Positions 1-12,317 of a stretch of 64,000 nt of DNA are shown in pieces. A program made the position numbers and the translations under genes. The notes below the pieces were generated by a model that had not been told where the DNA came from, searched no databases, and saw only the letters and a program-made list of their open reading frames with translations. This DNA is from Macrotrachela quadricornifera (taxonomy: Eukaryota; Rotifera; Eurotatoria; Philodinida; Philodinidae): contig JAJEKB010021827.1 in NCBI GenBank assembly GCA_022393335.1, positions 1,018,366 through 1,082,365 of the forward strand. Direction: 5' to 3'. Positions within the stretch are counted from its first letter, which is position 1; each line of letters starts with the position of its first letter.

Positions 1-96
1 ATTGAGACAACAACAACAACTATTCCGATTGAGACAACAACAACAACACCAATTCCAGTTGAAACAACAACAACACCAATTCCAGTAGTAACAACA
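1..96 (+). repeat. Coding minisatellite, ACA-rich Thr repeats
   Basis: A degenerate tandem repeat of about 27-33 bp (att gag aca followed by several aca/act codons and cca att cca) encodes the (I/V)ETTTTTPIP units of the mucin-like protein. It may continue to the left of the window. Confidence 0.7.
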
Positions 97-1009
97 ACTA
101 CACCTCTACCAACTTCAACAACAACGACACCAATAGCGGTTCCAACGACATCAGTTACGCAGTCAACAATCACTACTTCTGTAAGTTTAACGAAATTTTA
201 TTGCTCTTATATGATGAATAATTGAGATTTTGTTTCATCGAATAGTTGGTTTAAAATATTGGTGTAAGTTAAAATGGTTTTATCTCAGAACTGTAGAGGG
301 CTGTACAAAAGCATGTGATTTAATAGAAAGGCAGGCATAAGTAGTGCTTAGATTGTATATTAAAGAAACCATTGATTTGGTCTTGATAGAACCAAGATAT
401 TAATACACTATTTGTTGAACTACTTTAGAATCAATTTTACAATTGTTTTTGTTTTGTAGGTCATATCAACAACAGCAATCCCGACTACAATAACTGTACC
501 TGTTGTAATCTCTACAACTCAATCTTCTTCATCAATTACAGCAACAGTCATTACAGTAATCTTATGATAATATTTTGTACACATATCAAATTTTCATTTT
601 TTCATAGTCATCAACGACTAGTACATTGCTAACAACACCAATTCCAATAGAAACTACCAGCACTATAACAAATCCATTTACTGTATCCATGACCACTATT
701 CCTAGCACTGTCACAACTAGTAGAACAACAACAGTAATGACTACTACTTCAACATTAAAAGTCATTACAACGCCAATACTTGAAAATGTCGCTCTTTCTT
801 CATATACTCAAATTGTTCCTCGCGAGAAAAGTCATATAATTGTTATGGCTACAATAATTCCTATTGTATGGATAGTATTCATTATTGCTATTCTTTGGAT
901 GAGAAGATCAACAGGTTTACTTAGTGGTATCTTTCATCCTTTTACTAATTGGAGTCGTGGTGGTGAATCTTCAGGCAGCTATGAGCTTAGTGATGTGTCA
1001 CAACCTTAA
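1..1009 (+). CDS. Thr-rich mucin-like single-pass membrane protein (3' part)
   Basis: Three exons are seen: 1-180, 460-555 and 608-1009. The introns 181-459 (gtaagt...tag) and 556-607 are both phase 0, and the frame stays open to the TAA at 1007-1009. The first exon encodes tandem Thr-rich repeats of the type ETTTTTPIP; the rest is Thr/Ser/Pro/Val-rich, as expected of an O-glycosylated mucin-like stalk. Near the C-terminus there is one hydrophobic segment (starts HIIVMATIIP, ends AILW) followed by MRR and a short Gly/Ser-rich cytoplasmic tail, so a type I surface protein is likely. The start lies left of the window, so any N-terminal domain or signal peptide is unknown. The function is not recognised; such proteins are usually cell-surface or cuticle mucins. 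Confidence 0.75.
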
Positions 1010-1872
1010 TATATAGCTATTTATAAGCATTTTTATTTTATTAAAAAACCAAATTTTTGTTTAATAAATACCAATAATACAAATAAAACATAACTATAAT
1101 AATTTCAATAAGCATTAGAACATGTGTTTAACGATAAATATGTTTCTTATTAAACATTCGCGCTATTATCAATAGTATTTATATCTTTTTATTCATCTAA
1201 TTAATCTAAATATGAAAGTATATGTAAAGAATATTTTGATATTATTATAAAATACTATTCATTCTAGTATCAACATTTTAGTTTGAATGATGTGATATAA
1301 TTTTATTTCTAATTATGATATTTCATTCATCAAAACTCATATCGTTATATTTTTTACATAAAAAAATATTATCAACCACATTTGAATTTGATTCAGTAGA
1401 AATAATTTTATATAGAAAAGAAAAAGAATCAAATTTCTTTTAAATGGAAAATCATTAATGAATATGAAGTATTTATTAAAAATTATTGATACAAAATAAA
1501 ATTTGAATCTTCAAGTTTTACTATCTATTGTTCATTTTTTTTTTGACCTTCGATGTTGTCAATTCGGTTGATATTGAATGTATAAATTATAAATATTCTT
1601 TGAAGCAATATTCGACAATAGTTTTATTTATACCTCTCCAAAAATTCTGAAAATGTTGCAGACAATTTTTATATACTAGTTATCCTTAAAAGAATTGAAA
1701 TTCAGCTAAAGAAAAAAAAAAAGCATTTTGAAAAATGTATAATGAATTCAATTGATGCTATATTAAAAATTGATTCAAAGAAAATCTACAAGGATCGTAC
1801 AATAGTATTGGATCTTAACTCTCCATCTTACCTGACAATTGTCGGGTAGATCTTAAAGGTATTTACATTGAA

Positions 1873-2206
1873 ATGACACGATCGGTTCTCAACATTCAGC
1901 TCGTAATGAGATTATACATAAAACGTCTCTTTCTTTCTCATAGTGTAATAGAACGAATGATTAACGATTATCTAAAGATGAGAAAAGTTACACTATATTG
2001 AGCTTTACCGACTTAATAAACAAAAGCGAGAACAAGTTAGAATTTATTGCGATGAACTGGCAAAATTTCATAATGAAACATGGCGATTATCCAATGTCAT
2101 TATAGTTCATCAAACATGTATTAAATACGCACAGATTGACTGGAAATCAATTAATGGTAATTACATTAATCGAGATAACTTGTTAGCGGTTATTACCTTA
2201 AAATGA
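1873..2206 (+). pseudogene. Possible decayed coding fragment, function unknown
   Basis: An ATG-started frame from 1873 runs about 42 codons to a TGA near 1999. A second, +1-shifted frame then continues without a stop to a TGA at about 2204-2206 (it reads ELYRLNKQKREQVRIYCDEL and onwards). The two halves read like one protein with a frameshift. No domain was recognised and no splice solution is convincing. The rest of 1010-2480 is AT-rich with nothing else recognisable. Confidence 0.25.
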
Positions 2207-2479
2207 AAACGTTATTTCGTATAATCTTTGAAATCAAATAATTCTATTTTCATATATAACGTAGATAAATCTAAGACTATAACTGATAATATTTATATTA
2301 ATTGATTTCTTTTAAAAATTTCAGCGAAATTTTATTCGATCATGTTAGTTGCATTCTAGCACTACTAGTGATAGATAGATTATTTATAAATCATTTGATG
2401 ATCATCGGGGATTTCATACTCATTCAATATTATTAATTATATGACAACAGATGTCATCAATATAATGTCATATTCGTCA

Positions 2480-3165
2480 GGTCCAATACTATGGGATTTA
2501 TTGATACTAAATAGTAAGGATTATGCAAACTTTTCAATATTGAACATAAAAGAAACGTTCAGAAAAAAAATGGAATAGTGTGTTTTTCTGAGATATTTTT
2601 ACCTGATTTGATAGATTTCGTCGAGCTCGATAAAAGTGTATATATGAAAAAGTTTTTAAAAATAGTTGTTGGATTAAAATTCACTGAATACTGTCTAAAG
2701 AATGAACCAAAAAAACACACATTTTTTATACGGAAAAAAATTGATCTTTTTACACTAAATTCAGCTTTTTTCTATTAGTATCTTTATGTAAGATGCTTGA
2801 AAGTATATTCATTCGATGCAGATTTTCACGCTGTATCGAATGAGTATATTTCGAAATGTCTGAGATAGTAAAAATAATCAAAAAAGGCTAATTTTGTTGA
2901 AAATTTCAGTGTTTTCCTTCCATATCAAAAATATGACTTTTTTAAACGTTTTTAAAGATTTCTTGACGAGATCTATCGAATCATGTAACAATATCCAAGA
3001 AAAACATATTGTTCCATTTTTGAATTACTGGTATCTTACTTTTCTACTGCAAAAAAAATATTAAATTTCTTCAAGTTTTTTATGTTCGATGTTGAAAGGT
3101 TTGCATTATCCTCACTATTTAGTATCAATAAACCCCATTTTTGACGAGCTTTCATTTGATACAAA
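2480..3165. repeat. Fold-back (long inverted repeat) element, ~690 bp
   Basis: The left arm (about 2480-2815) is an imperfect reverse complement of the right arm (about 2832-3165). The pairs atttattgatactaaatag (about 2501) with its complement at about 3118-3137, and gtatattcattcgatgcag (2803) with ctgtatcgaatgagtatat (2831), bracket a short loop near 2826. No transposase frame lies inside; the 66-codon open frame at 2578 lies in an arm and is not credible as a gene. No target duplication was found. Confidence 0.6.
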
Positions 3166-3551
3166 ATTCATTGTCCCTTCTATTGAAAATTAAAGGCAGT
3201 ACCCTCTGAAATAATATTATTTCCAATCGTATAGTTTAAGTAATTAAATAAATGAAGTATAGTTATCTCATGCGGTATTTAAGATATCTAAAAATTCTTG
3301 AAGAAAAACCTTTTAAGGATTCGTGTCAATAGCATCAAGCTTGGTATAAATAATAATGACAATTATCTTCGATATAAATCGTTTTATTTTAATGGAATAT
3401 GTTCGTTACAAGAAAAAAAAACAAATCTTTCATAAACAATATAAAAATCATCTAATATTTACAAACCAACAAAACAAACTATCTATTCTAACAACATGAT
3501 GAATATAACTAAAACAAAAACACACTTCTCTTCTTTAAAATTTACATCTAA
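3166..3551. other. AT-rich gap, 3' flank of nuclear receptor gene
   Basis: About 390 bp with no gene. It holds the presumed 3' UTR of the minus-strand receptor gene and runs into the outer edge of the fold-back element. Nothing else was recognised. Confidence 0.5.
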
Positions 3552-4813
3552 TTATTGAATAAATTTTTGTTCAATTTGTTCAATAACAGAATTAATTATA
3601 TAAATAAATTGTTCTGATTTATGTGCTTCAACAACAAGATCATAGACAAAAAAAAGACATCTTATTAAATTTGAAAAACGTATTATAGTTTGATAATAAC
3701 CATAATTATGTAAAAGATATTTCCATGCTATTTCTGTATACATATCTTGAATACGTAATATTACTTTAACATTTGTCAAATTAATTGAATTTAATTTTGT
3801 ATTGATTGTATAATTATTTGTTGAAAACGAAAGAATTGTAAATATTATTTTAATAAATGTAACATCTGAATCAAATCGATCAATTAAATGTTTAATAAAT
3901 TCTATTATATTTGATCCAAGAATAATTTCAATAGAATTATAAAATGGAAAATAATCAAATAATTTATATTGATGTAATATATATATTCCAATAATAGTTC
4001 CTGTATATTCTATTGTACTTCGAAATAAATTAATACGATCTTGTATAGATAATAATAAAAAATTTTGATTTTTATCAAATATAAATTGAATTTTACATAT
4101 AATTGATGTTAAAAAATCATTAACTGATGAATATCTAAAACGTCTTTTAAGAGGTAATGTATTTTGATTTTGTATAAAATTTTCAACATATAAATAATTA
4201 TTATATCCATCAAAACAATGAACTATATTTGAAAGAAGATTCCATTGATCATTAGTCATTATTGATTGATCTCCTTCTAAGAGATTTAATGTAAATGCCT
4301 ACAAAAAAAATATATATAAAATTAAAAAAAAAAGTATAAAAATATTTTTTTTACTTGTTCAGATTGATGATTTTTGTTTAATGTTATTAAACGAGTTGAT
4401 ATTAATGATAATATATTCATTTTTAATGTTTTCTTCTTTGGATTTTTCTTTAGGTGAGAACCTCGAATCATTTCAATATTCATTCCATTTTTAAAACATT
4501 TTATAAGTCGACAAGATGGACATAAACGACGATTATTAATATTAATTTCACATTGATTATCAAGTCTACATTTTAATATCATCTAAATATAAATAAAAGG
4601 GTATATATATATACAGTATTATTAATTTTAATAAACCTCTTGATTTTTTGCATTTCGTTTAAAAAAAACTTTACATGATTGACATACAATAGCTCCATAA
4701 TAAGAATAACGAGCAGAAGCACCACATATTTTACATTGACTTATAATAGTTTTTGCTTGTCGTTTAATATTAGTAGAAAATTTACTTGAATCTTGATTAA
4801 TTATTTCTTCCAT
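3552..4813 (-). CDS. Divergent nuclear hormone receptor, copy 1
   Basis: Three exons on the minus strand: 4813-4637, 4582-4355 and 4298-3552. Introns of 54 and 56 bp are both phase 0, giving 383 residues. Exon 1 carries the first zinc finger of a nuclear-receptor DNA-binding domain (CKICG...CQSCKVFFKR). Exon 2 carries the second, with canonical C-x5-C-x9-C-x2-C spacing (CRLDNQC...CPSCRLIKCF). The P-box reads CQSCKV instead of the common CEGCKG or CGSCKV, so target choice may be unusual. Exon 3 (248 residues) lies where the ligand-binding domain is expected and is mostly helical and hydrophobic, but divergent. The protein is a predicted nuclear transcription factor. Its paralogue lies at 12318-14161 with the same exon structure and an identical third-exon length. 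The ligand is unknown. Confidence 0.88.
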
Positions 4814-5673
4814 TATTAAATTTAAATAGCAACACGTTCTTCTTTAACACAGAATATACTGGTAAATTAGAGAAATATAAAAGTAACAACCTTATGATTT
4901 GATGCATAAATAGATCGAAAAAAAAAAAGAATGAAACAGAACAGAAAGAAAGTTTTTTTGCACTATAACGGAAGATATGGTGTTTATCGATAGTCATTAA
5001 TTGTCCACTAAGAACAGAAATGAATCTTTTCTGTAGAAATGGAGATATATCAAACGAATTTTAACTGATGTGTTTTTATATGAATAAACATATCAATTCA
5101 AATATTTGTTTTGTTCTACTTTTAGTTATATATTCTATAAGATATTTCAAACCAAATGACAGTTGTGTGTTAAGAAAAATCATATTTTATAATTTATACT
5201 CGTTCTATTTAATAAGTAATGACGTATTACGATGAGTAGGTCAAAAAAACCACCGTTACTATTTTTGATACTATATATGACATGAATGATTCACTTTGAC
5301 AGCAATCTACAATAGGAGCAGTATGTGTGTTAGAGTGAAAAAACTATATCACGTTCTCGTTCCATCGTCGCCTACTCTATTAATGTAAATATGTCACATG
5401 TTTTTTTTTTCACATGAAAAGTCGAACGGTTTTTTTACATTGATGTATTACTTATTTTCTTTGCATAGAGTACAAATAAAAAGATTCATGATCGAATTCA
5501 TTGACTAAATTTCATACATTCATATCGATTGATGTGATTTAATTATTAGTTTTTTAAAAAATGAATTATTTTTCTTTCTCTAATATATCTGAAAAATTTA
5601 GAAAATAATAAATAATTATATATTCAATTGTAAGAATATATTTTTATATAGTTGAATAATCATCTTTTATCGA
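4814..5673. other. Gene-free upstream region of receptor copy 1
   Basis: AT-rich, with long T and A runs. It must contain the promoter of the minus-strand receptor gene, but no TATA box or start signal stands out. The short open frame at 4797-4997 overlaps exon 1 in another frame and is not credible. Confidence 0.4.
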
Positions 5674-5773
5674 CAGTGTTTTATTCAGGCAGGTGGTGGT
5701 GGGAGGGGGAGCGCCTCCCTCCCCCAGAGTCTCAGATTGCCTCTCCGAAAAAATATACTTCGATAAAACACTG
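5674..5773. repeat. 100 bp GC-rich MITE-like hairpin
   Basis: Terminal inverted repeats cagtgttttat (5674-5684) and ataaaacactg (5763-5773) match over 11 of 11 bases. They enclose a strikingly GC-rich core with its own hairpin (gggagg...cctccc around 5700-5722). The base composition is quite unlike the AT-rich surroundings. The size and structure fit a miniature inverted-repeat element. No target duplication is certain. Confidence 0.6.
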
Positions 5774-6094
5774 TATATCGACTAAAATCTTAAATAGTTC
5801 TTTTCATTAAACCATCAATAATATGGGTGAATACGTTTCATGATTATTTTATGTCATTCTAAAACTGCATAATTCATAATTTTCAAATATCGGGTGTCTT
5901 ATAAAAAATTCTTTTTTATGAGAATGTAGTAGTTGAAATTTTCTACAAAACCATTCTATAACTAGTCCCTAAAAAACTGTTTAGATATATTTGTGAAAAA
6001 TAAAAAATAAAGACATACAAAATGTTGTAAAATATAACGAACTGAACATAATGAATAGCCATGTTTTATATCCAACATTTTTATCATTTACTTC

Positions 6095-6300
6095 GCTCTA
6101 TTGGAAAAACCAAATATACCAAAAGATGCAGTTTGAAAAACTCTAAATTTATACAAATTACGACTATGTGAAAATGGTATATTTTTGGAATACAAAATGA
6201 ATTCACTTTTTTTTCTCATTTCATTTTTAATAATTATTCTTTGTAAATTGTCGAGCTTTTCATGTTGTATCCTTTGATGTATTTTGTTTTTCAATAAGGC
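6095..6300. repeat. MITE family A, copy 1 (206 bp)
   Basis: The ends are diverged inverted repeats of about 40 bp: the left arm contains gatgcagtttgaaaaactc (about 6125) and the right arm contains gagcttttcatgttgtatc (about 6253), its imperfect complement. The outermost bases gctctattgg and caataaggc also pair. The same terminal sequence recurs at 13255-13465 inside an intron of the second receptor gene, which defines a dispersed family. The 71-codon open frame on the minus strand here lies within the element and is not taken as a gene. Confidence 0.65.
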
Positions 6301-9300
6301 CAAAAATAAAGAAGAAAGTTCAAAAATACTAAGAGGATAGATTTTTATGAGACATCCGATATATTCTTATTAAATCTTTATATTTAGTTCAAAGAAAATA
6401 TTTTCCATATATTATGATACAATTAATACAGAAATATAATTGCATGATAATAGAAAGAATGCTATAGTTTTATAAATCTATATATAATATACTAGGAGCT
6501 TTTTTGTATAAGTGAATGTTTGGTTAAAAACGGTTATATTCGCGAATAATTTCTATATATGATTTTACTGGAAACAAATTTGATAGGAAATTCTTTTACA
6601 AAATTATTACTATAGAGATAATTCAAATCTAATATATTCGAGTCAATCAGACCTACCGGTTAGTTCCACTTTATTTTAACAAGAGAATTAATAGAAAAAT
6701 ACTTCATATCAACTGAATTAAAAATTTTTATTTCGTGTGCTCCTAATAAAAAATATACCATTTGAAAGAGCGTCAAAAAATCGAGTCTAATGATATAGTT
6801 TTCATGAATGAGTATTTCCAAGTTCCCAGCAAAAAATTTAAAAAAAATATTTCTCACAAAGTTCTATCATAGTGTTTCATTTTCTCTTTATTGTTTTTTT
6901 TCGTTCCTGTACATATATGTTTATGTATAAAATTATTCGCAAATGACTTATACATGCTATTAAAAGAAAAAAAGCCCGTTAATCATTATATTTCTTTATT
7001 AAGATTAGCTTAATTAATAAGAATAAATTTTCAAAAGTGTTCTATAAGTAAATAAAAGCAACTAACAGATGAATCAAAATCTCTTTTCCAATAGAAATTA
7101 TATTTAATTTTATAGATGTGTAAAGAGTTATTTTTATTTAAACAATTTTTATTACACTTGAAGTAATATTATACTTGAAAAAAACAAGACTTGTGAATTT
7201 TTCGATAGATTTAAATTAAAATTTCTTAAATTTTATTAAAATGAAATATGATGGAGTCAAAATGAACTAATAAAACAGGTCACTGATGTTTCATTGTTAT
7301 ACGTAATGCTTTCGAGAGAAAAACTGATCATTAAAGGTAGATGTACGAACATTGTTTACTCTACCTAATAAACAATTCAATAAATCTTAAATATGTTTTC
7401 TGATCTGCATTCTATTATTTTCTTGAAATGAAATTGTAGTTTCTTTAGGTTAACGGATAGATTGCCGTGTGACAGTTAAGCTAATATACGCGCCATACAT
7501 TTATTTTAGCTCACAAGCAACAACTTATTATAGATTTTCATTCTATACAGATAGCTTCGAGAAAATAGAAAAGATTATTGATGACATATATATATATATC
7601 TTTCTTTCCCCCAGCAGACACATAAAGCGCACGATGAGGTTAACGAGGGATCGAAAGTTTGACGTATATACTTTTTGTTCGTTCTGTTCCAGTTTCGAGT
7701 GCTCGGAGAGAAAACATCTATCGAAAGAATACTAACCACTTCTCAGATATATTTCTATCATTCAAGTAAAAAAAGACATTTGAAAGAATATTTTTGAATT
7801 TTTTCAATACGAGAGAAACTAATCGTAAAAACAGATTTGATTTCTGAGTCTAATCTTTACCATGCAAAAATTCTTCAAAAAACTGATTTTTCAACTATTT
7901 TTTATTTAATTTAATGATATTATTAAAATTATAAATGTTCTGTATACACTTCACGTAAATGTAATAATTTCTAATCAATATTTATTACACCTTATTAAAA
8001 TCGGAAAATGAATTGGTTCATGTTTTTAATTAAGATATATTCTTAATGAGCTCTGTCGTTTTTTTTTATTTTGATAAAATTCTGATCCTCTCCATAGCAG
8101 TTGTTCGAGGAGCTGGAAGCTGCCCATCGAAATTCCTGACTCTAAACCCTTAATCTATCGAAAAGTGGCATTCTGAAGACTCGGTCTGAAAATCTCGATT
8201 CTCATCGGAAGCTAAAAATCGACGGATCGAAAAGCCTGTCGGATGGTTACTTGAGCTCCTACTACGTGACCATTGACGCATGTTTGTCCATTTAATCAGA
8301 GGGACTTGATTTGTTTAATTATTTTTTTATCCTTATCGCAACTGCATTTAAATGAAATAATATATCTATATCGATGTTTTCCAATTAAGTGCTATTAATT
8401 CAAATATTATTGATTGATTTTCAAGCGAGTTCATCTAGGATACAAAACAAATTTAAAAAAATGTTGAGTTATTCTTGTTAAACTGAATGGAGCAATGTTA
8501 CATTTTACAAACTTCTTCAGAATTTTTTATAATTCTTTTTCATAAAACGTTTGTTGCTTCTAGAATATTTTATTTTTTGTCAAATAAAATTTAAAAAAAT
8601 CATCAAAATCTTCTTAAAACACCTATTAAATTAACAAAACAGATAATATCAACTAATATTTAAAATATTTTTTCACCAACACATTATTGATAGTTTCTTC
8701 TTAGATAAGACTTTTACTATGCTATTCTATATTTTTTATTTAATATCGAAATAAATTAATTCGAAAAAATTATGATAAAACAATAGATGAAATTAAAACG
8801 AGATTATTCAATAAAAATTGTTTTATTTTTGTTTACTTATAAAACTGTTTTAAAATTTATTCTTATTAATTAAACTAATCTTGAAAAAGAAATATAATGA
8901 TTAAGATTGTGTGATATACAACGAACAAAGTGATAGCGAATATGTACGATGTAATAGAAAATTTTTATTTATTTTATCGTACAAAAGTGCACATACAGTA
9001 AGAATTTCAGTCTAACAGTTCTAAATTTGGTCACAAAAAGCAGATCAATTTTTTTTGAAAGGATGACTGGAGTCACACGGTCGAGTCAACATGTACTAAT
9101 TTTCGAGTCCGAGTCATAACTCGAGCTCGCCCATCTCTGCTATTTAGCTTATTTATCGAAAAAGATTTGAATAAGAGAAAAACTACAGAATTTGCAACGA
9201 CACCGAGAGTAATTTGAACGTCGTACTTATTACTCGATTTTTATTGAATATACCTCCTAACATCACAGAATTACGAAAAATAAAAATGTATATAATTATT

Positions 9301-9384
9301 AACGGAGAAAATACGAATAGATTGATGCATTTAACAGTTTACTTATACAATATAAACTGGACATGAGAAAAGGAGATGAGATCT
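6301..9384. other. 3.1 kb gene-free region
   Basis: AT-rich spacer. Two stretches are visibly richer in G+C: about 8090-8290 (contains gaggagctggaagctgcc) and about 9060-9140 (repeated gagtc/cgagt words). They resemble worn mobile-element pieces but I could not classify them. The 88-codon open frame at 7469 starts with GTG, has no neighbouring splice signals and looks fortuitous. About 9240-9384 should hold the 3' UTR of the acetyltransferase gene. Confidence 0.4.
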
Positions 9385-9957
9385 TCAATTGGATGATTCC
9401 GAAACATCAGTCGCTTGCTCTTTAGCCAACACTACTCTTACCATTTTGACACCGATCATTTTTTGTCCATTTTTTGTTCTTTCCTCATGTCCTGCCTCTA
9501 CAAATCCACATTTTTCCAAAATCTTCCCACTTGCAAAATTATCCATGATATATTCAGCTTCGATCGTTATATTCTCTTGAGGATTAATTAGTTTTACCAT
9601 TGTGTCCAGATAAGTCTTGACCGCTAAAGTCACAATACCATTGTTCCAGTAAGGTCGAGATAGATAATATCCCAAAATGTACGTTCCAGGCGTCTTTTTA
9701 GGTGTAAGAGTTATCTCACCAATTAATTTTCCGTGATGGCGGATTGCTACTTCCTGACGATATCCGTTAATTAATGGACGATTAGAAATATAATCTTTGA
9801 CTTGTTCGATCGAGACAGGATATGGTGGACCAATAAGATATTTTACAGTTTCTTCGTCGTTCATATGAGTTACCATTTCTGAAGCATCATCAATAACCAT
9901 CGGTGATAATGATAAATCTTCATATTTAGGATGAAAAAGTGTGAATGATATGTCCAT
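9385..9957 (-). CDS. GNAT-family N-acetyltransferase (RimJ/RimL type)
   Basis: A single uninterrupted exon of 190 codons. The fold reads as Acetyltransf_3 (RimJ/RimL-like GNAT). The N-terminal part has HMNDEETVKYL, typical of the first substrate-contact helix. The acetyl-CoA binding motif A region is GYYLSRPYWNNGIVTLAV (about residues 95-112). The late motif DNFASGKILEKCGFVEAG (about residues 140-157) is the family's conserved N-x2-S-x3-EKxGF signature. It should transfer acetyl from acetyl-CoA to an amine; the substrate cannot be told. The lack of introns, and base composition less AT-rich than the neighbours, fit acquisition from fungi or bacteria, as is common in bdelloid rotifers. That origin is inference. 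The gene lies between two nuclear-receptor paralogues, with no sign of shared function. Confidence 0.85.
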   Translation of the reverse strand: MDISFTLFHPKYEDLSLSPMVIDDASEMVTHMNDEETVKYLIGPPYPVSIEQVKDYISNRPLINGYRQEVAIRHHGKLIGEITLTPKKTPGTYILGYYLSRPYWNNGIVTLAVKTYLDTMVKLINPQENITIEAEYIMDNFASGKILEKCGFVEAGHEERTKNGQKMIGVKMVRVVLAKEQATDVSESSN

Positions 9958-12317
9958 TTGAAGATCACTTGAGTTGAAGGTTATACTCTTTGCGAATAAA
10001 TCTTAACGAGGAAAAAGCAACGTGCCGAGTTTTACACAATCAAAACTGATGCAACTCGTCTGTTTATATTCGTGTTGTTTGTAATATTCAAGCGCACACC
10101 TAAGTAAGAAAGGATACCTTGAATACAGAAAGAAAAAGATACGATAGTGCAGAAGATAAAATGAAGGCAAGCGAACAGAAGAGAGTCAAGTGTTATGCAG
10201 TAGTTTTTTAAGCGTAACTATTAATGGTTTATTTATGAAGAAAGAAAACTGTTTTAACATAGAAAACGGATCTATTTATATGTGCAATGTTGCGCAATCA
10301 TCTTGAATACTGCGATGTAATAACCGTGACCATCTTGCGTAATTACCTTGATCATTTTGTTACGTGCATATCCACACGATGTCCTTACGTAATTATATGT
10401 AGGTCTTTTCAGAGGATGGAACAGAAAATGACAATTTCTAAAGTTTTTGAATGAGATTTTCTATACTTCCTAACAAGAGAACGACGAATGAAGAATCAAT
10501 ATTGTCCTCTGGAGAATCATGCATTTCAACAAGTTATATCATCTCAAAATAAGGATACTTTGATCTTATCTCGTTTTCTGAAGATTCAGCAGATAGTTTG
10601 TCACAAGGATACACAAAGGATGCTGCATAAAAACTAATCAAAGACAAGTTAAACTGATAATTTTCTAAATATGCAGCATGTGTAATATTCAGTCATGTAA
10701 AATAATCTGTGACAATGCATTTGTTCGTGCTTGAGGATTATTATCAATCCAACAATGTTGTAAATGTTTTATATTAGTAGTCGTCGGTTAGATGAATCAT
10801 TTCTTGTTCATATTTTTCGCAAATCACTTCTCAATTAAGCACTTAGACAAAAACACGAAACGTAACTAGATAAAACAATTCATTTGAAGCATTTATAACT
10901 TAGATTTAATTTATCTCAATTTTTTTTTAATATTTATAATCGTTAATGAATAAATTATTTTAGCAATGTCTTTGAATTATATCAACAAATTTGAATTTAC
11001 TCTGGAAAAAAATAAAATAACGACCAGTTACATCAATAAATTTTTTTCGAGAACCAGAATGATGAGCATGAACAACTTAAACACTCAAAAAAAAATAGTG
11101 AATGTAAATATGGCGTTTATCAGAAGATGAATAAATATATATGGGTGTATGTGTGGATCTCATCGTAGCAGAAGAAATCATGCACAAATACATTCGTATT
11201 GCTCAAGAGTCTTGTGAATTCAGACTTTTTTACATAAAAACCCAACTTCAAATACCTGCTCACTGAGATATATAGTTCTTTTTGCACTTCTTACTGATGC
11301 AAATGTCTTTTTTTTTTTATAAAATTATTTATAAATCTATGAAAGAATGAAAACATTGGATTTTTCTCGATGTATCTCAAGCATTGACTTGGTAAAGCAT
11401 TCTTCACGATCACTCCAATTCCATGAAGTTCGAATCAGGTTTCGAAGGTCACTAATCCATTTTTTCAAAGAAACTTTTTTCACGAACTTAATTTTTACAT
11501 AAAATAATATAGTGAAAAGAAAAACTGTATTAATTACATTTTAGTGATAAATATTTAATACAAAATATCAAAAGCTTTATTCTTTTAAATTTGACGTAAA
11601 AAGTAACAAAGAAATTTTATTATTATGTAAATTTACATTTTGTCTTGACTCTCATATATAGACTCTAGACGAAACATACTACTCAAACTGTGCAAATATT
11701 ACAGTTAATGAATCATAATTGCTTCCAAACATAAATCAGTGATTATTTAATTTTGAGTATTGACTTTAAATGAAGAAAGAAAAAGTAGCTATTTCACGCT
11801 GTAATATTTCAATATCCTTGTCTATGACAGAAATAATTTAGATATGAAAACTAAAAAACAGGAGAATAATCTTGTCTCTATTTGCTATCATTTTTTCGTA
11901 AAGAGTTGCACATATATTATAATATTTTTATCAAATTATATTTTACAGATATTTGAACATAGACAAATGAAAAATTCTGAAAATATTCGATATAGTTACA
12001 CAGTTCGAATAAAACCAAGATATTTATTATTTCAACTTTTCAATATTGAAAAAGTAATTAGTAACTTAACAGAAAAGGAAGTCGAACAGGTTAGTTAAAA
12101 TAAATTAATCCAATTTTAATCTTCATATTCTAGTATAAATTCTAGAATAAAATTATTCATTATAAATTTTCATATAATTATTTTTTCATAAAAGTCAACC
12201 AATTGTCTATTTTTTGTATATCAATAACTTTTATTTGATATTTGTTGAAAAAATACATGTTATTTTATAACTTAACTTCAATATAACTATACAAAGAAAA
12301 TACAAGATATCTTTTAA
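9958..12317. other. 2.4 kb gap with exon-like relics
   Basis: No complete gene. Two coding-like pieces are visible. On the plus strand, 11949-12089 lies between a good acceptor (ttttacag) and donor (gttagt) and is open throughout (contains RIKPRYLLFQLFNIEK), but no partner exon was found. On the minus strand, about 11345-11490 is open (contains LRNLIRTSWNWSDREECF) with no start. Both could be gene relics. The region just right of 9957 must contain the acetyltransferase promoter. Confidence 0.3.

Noticed and set aside
7469..7735. 88-codon plus-strand open frame
   Set aside because: Starts with GTG, no splice context, no motif, composition of spacer DNA.
9389..9580. 63-codon frame antisense to the acetyltransferase
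   Set aside because: Shadow of the real gene on the other strand.
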